In this document: one piece after another, positions 6,748 to 8,768 of the stretch
Numbering within the stretch: position 1 is the stretch's first letter
Layout: the number at the start of each line of letters is the position of its first letter
Assembly: GCA_027298165.1 (NCBI GenBank)
Contig: JAPUGN010000094.1
Span: forward strand, 1 to 8,768
DNA: 8,768 nt
Direction of reading: 5' to 3'
From: Nitrospinota bacterium
GTDB lineage: Bacteria; Nitrospinota; Nitrospinia; Nitrospinales; Nitrospinaceae
Made by a program: the position numbers and the translations under genes
The notes under the pieces: generated by a model
The model's database searches: none
What the model was told of the DNA's origin: nothing
What the model saw: only the letters and a program-made list of their open reading frames with translations

Positions 6748-7755
6748 TCAGAGCCACCCCTGTTCTTTATACCAGACGCAGGTTTGCTTCAATCCCTGGC
6801 TCAGGTTGAACCGGGGATGAAAGGAATAATGATTGAAAAACCGGTCGGAAGAAGCGGTCCATGAGCTCTGGCGAAGATCGATCATGCGTTGCCGGTCGAG
6901 CAGCGGGGTGCGGTTGGCCATTTTGGAGAAAAACTCCGATAGCAGGGCGGCACACCCCATCAGCGAAACCGGAATGATCAGGGTGCGTGCCCGGACCCCC
7001 AGAGCCTTCATCGCGGTCTGTGCCACGTCCTCCCAGGAATAGGCATCGCCATCGGTGATAAAAAACACATTGCGCTCCGGGTCCGGGGCGGCGGCCGCCT
7101 GAATCATGGCGTCGACCAGGTCCTTGACGTAAATCAGGGACAGCATCCGGTGCCCGGTCCCGATTTTAATGGCGAGGCCCCACCGGATGGCTTTTAAATA
7201 AGTGAAGAAATTGACCTCCCGCTCTCCATACACCACCGGCGGGCGGAGAATCACCATGGGAAGCTCTGAAGCATAATCCAAAGCAATTTCCTCTCCAGCC
7301 AGTTTTGATTTACCGTAATAGGTGAGCGGTTGGCATGGAGTGTCTTCATCGACTTTTTGCTCGGGAGGCGTGGGGCCGACCGCCGCCAGACTGCTGACAT
7401 GCACCACCCCTTTAATCTGTTCGCCCTGTTCGACACAGCTTCGATAAAAAGGAATGCAGGCACGGGCATTGTTATGAAAATATTCATGGCGGTTCCGGGC
7501 GCGGGTGATGCCGGCGCAGTGGAACACGTAATCCACCCCCGCGAAACAGTTCCTGTACGTATGAGGTTGGTGGAGATCTCCCGTGTGCAGGATGACGCGG
7601 GAGGTGTCGAGCCATTCCAGATTGCTGGTTTCGCGGACCAGGCAATGCACCCGGCATCCGCGCATGAGCAACGCGTCCGCCAGATGACCGCCGATGAACC
7701 CAGTGGCGCCCGTCACCAGCACCGTGGATCCGTCAATGGGTGAGGTTTCGTTCAT
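6748..7755 (-). CDS. NAD(P)-dependent epimerase/dehydratase-family reductase (candidate ceramide reductase)
   Basis: A 335-aa extended short-chain dehydrogenase. The Rossmann nucleotide-binding turn GATGFIG is at residues 16-22, the catalytic Ser region HVSSLAAVGP at 119-128, and the Y-x3-K pair at Tyr147/Lys151 (Y-Y-G-K-S-K). RPPVVYG at 171-177 and a W-Y-K-E-Q-G-W-L end are typical of the 3-beta-HSD/dihydroflavonol-reductase-like branch. The lack of a sugar-nucleotide gene context and the neighbouring acyltransferase and phosphotransferase point to a lipid ketone or alcohol substrate. In Caulobacter the ceramide pathway uses a reductase of this annotated class, so reduction of a 3-keto (oxidised) ceramide is proposed; a sugar epimerase (HpnA-like) is the alternative. 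The ATG at 7755 overlaps the acyltransferase gene by 23 nt without a clear Shine-Dalgarno sequence; 11 residues precede the Rossmann strand, a normal length. It stops immediately before the CDP-alcohol phosphotransferase ATG. Confidence 0.88.
   Translation of the reverse strand: MNETSPIDGSTVLVTGATGFIGGHLADALLMRGCRVHCLVRETSNLEWLDTSRVILHTGDLHQPHTYRNCFAGVDYVFHCAGITRARNRHEYFHNNARACIPFYRSCVEQGEQIKGVVHVSSLAAVGPTPPEQKVDEDTPCQPLTYYGKSKLAGEEIALDYASELPMVILRPPVVYGEREVNFFTYLKAIRWGLAIKIGTGHRMLSLIYVKDLVDAMIQAAAAPDPERNVFFITDGDAYSWEDVAQTAMKALGVRARTLIIPVSLMGCAALLSEFFSKMANRTPLLDRQRMIDLRQSSWTASSDRFFNHYSFHPRFNLSQGLKQTCVWYKEQGWL
6757..6761 (-). promoter_or_regulatory. Ribosome binding site of the CDP-alcohol phosphotransferase gene
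   Basis: The minus strand reads AGGGG within the end of the reductase gene, 9 nt before the ATG at 6747. It supports that start and coupled translation (the stop TGA and start ATG are adjacent). Confidence 0.55.
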
Positions 7756-8768
7756 AGAGTCGATGCCGTTTGTAAGGAACGCCCCCGATACGTTCGATGG
7801 GGCCGATCATCGCCTGGTTGTCTTCCAGAACCCAGGAAGAGTCAACGTTAGGTTTTTTCATTTCCAGCAATTGTTTGTAAATTTTAAAATAAAACACGGC
7901 GTCGATGCCCAGGCGTTGGTATTGCTTTTTGACTCCCAGAGTGATTACGCGATGGCGGTTGATCCGACTTTTACCCAGAATAAACTTGAGCCAGCCGAAT
8001 GGGAATAATTTTCCGCGCATGTTTTTCAGGACCTGGTTGAAATCGGGCAAAGTCAGCGCAAAACCGGCAGGTTCCCCGCCGACCTCGGCGATGTAACACA
8101 ACCGGGAGTCCATAACCGTTTTCATTTCCCTGGCGGTGAAGGTGAACTCTTTGCGATTCATGGGCACAAAGCCCCAGTTGGTCTCCCAGGCGGAATTATA
8201 AATTTCCCAGAGAACGTCTATTTCCTTTTCAAATTGCTCCACTTTGAAGTTGCGAATGGTAAAGCAATTGCGTTTTTGGATTAATGGAACCGCCCGTTGG
8301 AGATATTCCGGGATATCCGTCAGATGAATATGAAATGAAATCAGGTCTTTTATTTTTTTCAGACCCCACTGGTGGAATAGATCCGCGTAATAGGGTGGGT
8401 TGTAGGGTATTCCAAGGACGGGAGGGTCGTCAAAATTATCCACCAGCAGGCCGCATTCGTGATTGATGGACAGATTCATGGGGCCTCGCATGCGGTCCAT
8501 TCCCCAGTCCCGGCACCACCGTTCCGCCGCGTCCAGAAGAAGGGCGGCCGGTTGCGGATCGTTGACGCATTCAAACATTCCGAAGAAGCCGGTTTTCTCT
8601 TTGTGAAATTGGTTGTGGTCGCGGTCGACCACGGCGGCGATCCGCCCGAGAGTTTCACCACTCCCGGCGAGCGCGAGATAATATTCCACATCGGCGTGGT
8701 CGAAAAAAGGGTTGGTTTCCGGATTCAGAAAGGCTTTGCGCTCGCTGTCGAGTGGCGCCACCCAAGGG
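7733..8768 (-). CDS. GNAT-fold N-acyltransferase-like protein, 5' end cut by the window (candidate bacterial ceramide synthase)
   Basis: The visible 345 codons run off the right edge. A GTG at 8761 could be taken as the start, but the frame is open to the edge and the codons before it read P-W, giving P-W-V-A-P-L followed by a conserved family-like N-terminal segment. That GTG is therefore probably an internal Val and the true start lies a short way upstream. The protein resembles long (about 370-380 aa) GNAT-type proteins with two related lobes, often labelled N-acetyltransferase or, wrongly, dATP pyrophosphohydrolase. Key segments are M-R-G-P-M-N-L-S-I-N-H-E-C-G-L-L-V-D (about 8440-8491), Y-N-P-P-Y-Y (about 8387-8404) and the acyl-CoA-binding motif V-I-T-L-G-V-x6-R-L-G-I (7901-7948). 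No signal peptide or TM segment is visible. Family members include the proposed Caulobacter ceramide synthase, which N-acylates the sphingoid base; that is the favoured role here by context. The substrate is unproven. Confidence 0.82.
   Translation of the reverse strand, partial: PWVAPLDSERKAFLNPETNPFFDHADVEYYLALAGSGETLGRIAAVVDRDHNQFHKEKTGFFGMFECVNDPQPAALLLDAAERWCRDWGMDRMRGPMNLSINHECGLLVDNFDDPPVLGIPYNPPYYADLFHQWGLKKIKDLISFHIHLTDIPEYLQRAVPLIQKRNCFTIRNFKVEQFEKEIDVLWEIYNSAWETNWGFVPMNRKEFTFTAREMKTVMDSRLCYIAEVGGEPAGFALTLPDFNQVLKNMRGKLFPFGWLKFILGKSRINRHRVITLGVKKQYQRLGIDAVFYFKIYKQLLEMKKPNVDSSWVLEDNQAMIGPIERIGGVPYKRHRLYERNLTH

Noticed and set aside
6748..7755. HpnA-type hopanoid sugar epimerase together with HpnN, i.e. 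a hopanoid cluster
   Set aside because: No squalene cyclase or other hopanoid genes are present, and the acyltransferase and CDP-alcohol phosphotransferase neighbours fit a sphingolipid or phospholipid pathway better. Not excluded for the distal neighbourhood.

Overview
The window is a densely coding stretch of a bacterial chromosome, moderately GC-rich by eye, with no mobile elements, RNA genes or CRISPR. Gene spacings are very short. The gene content (an MMPL/RND lipid-type exporter, a CDP-alcohol phosphotransferase, a queuosine-type QueD homologue and formate-tetrahydrofolate ligase) suggests a Gram-negative, perhaps of the old 'deltaproteobacterial' or Nitrospinota-like type. That placement is an impression from protein style, not a demonstrated assignment.

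Layout: positions 13-1766 (+ strand) hold a two-gene unit, bioA (biotin synthesis aminotransferase) and a small QueD/PTPS-family gene two bases downstream. It meets, tail to tail across 20 bp, a long minus-strand unit running from the right edge down to 1787. In transcription order that unit is: a 5'-truncated GNAT-type acyltransferase (8768-7733), a Rossmann-fold NAD(P)-dependent epimerase/reductase (7755-6748), a CDP-alcohol phosphotransferase (6747-5881), a large two-lobed RND/MMPL membrane transporter (5897-3483), and fhs, formate-tetrahydrofolate ligase (3439-1787). The first four genes overlap or abut (23 bp overlap, 0 bp, 17 bp overlap), so they are almost certainly cotranscribed and translationally coupled. 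fhs follows after 43 bp.

Three things stand out. (1) The acyltransferase + reductase + CDP-alcohol phosphotransferase + RND exporter set looks like a membrane-lipid assembly line. The first two resemble the protein classes of the bacterial ceramide pathway described in Caulobacter (a GNAT-type ceramide synthase and an epimerase-like ceramide reductase), so a sphingolipid synthesis, head-group and export operon is proposed. The serine palmitoyltransferase needed to complete it is not in the window and would have to lie upstream (beyond 8768) or elsewhere. (2) The transporter gene is one 804-codon reading frame broken by a single in-frame TGA at 5069-5067, in the middle of a transmembrane helix. 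TGA is used as an ordinary stop by three neighbouring genes. (3) The QueD homologue keeps its three zinc-binding histidines but has Phe where the catalytic Cys is expected and Tyr where the catalytic His is expected, so it may not carry out the canonical QueD reaction.
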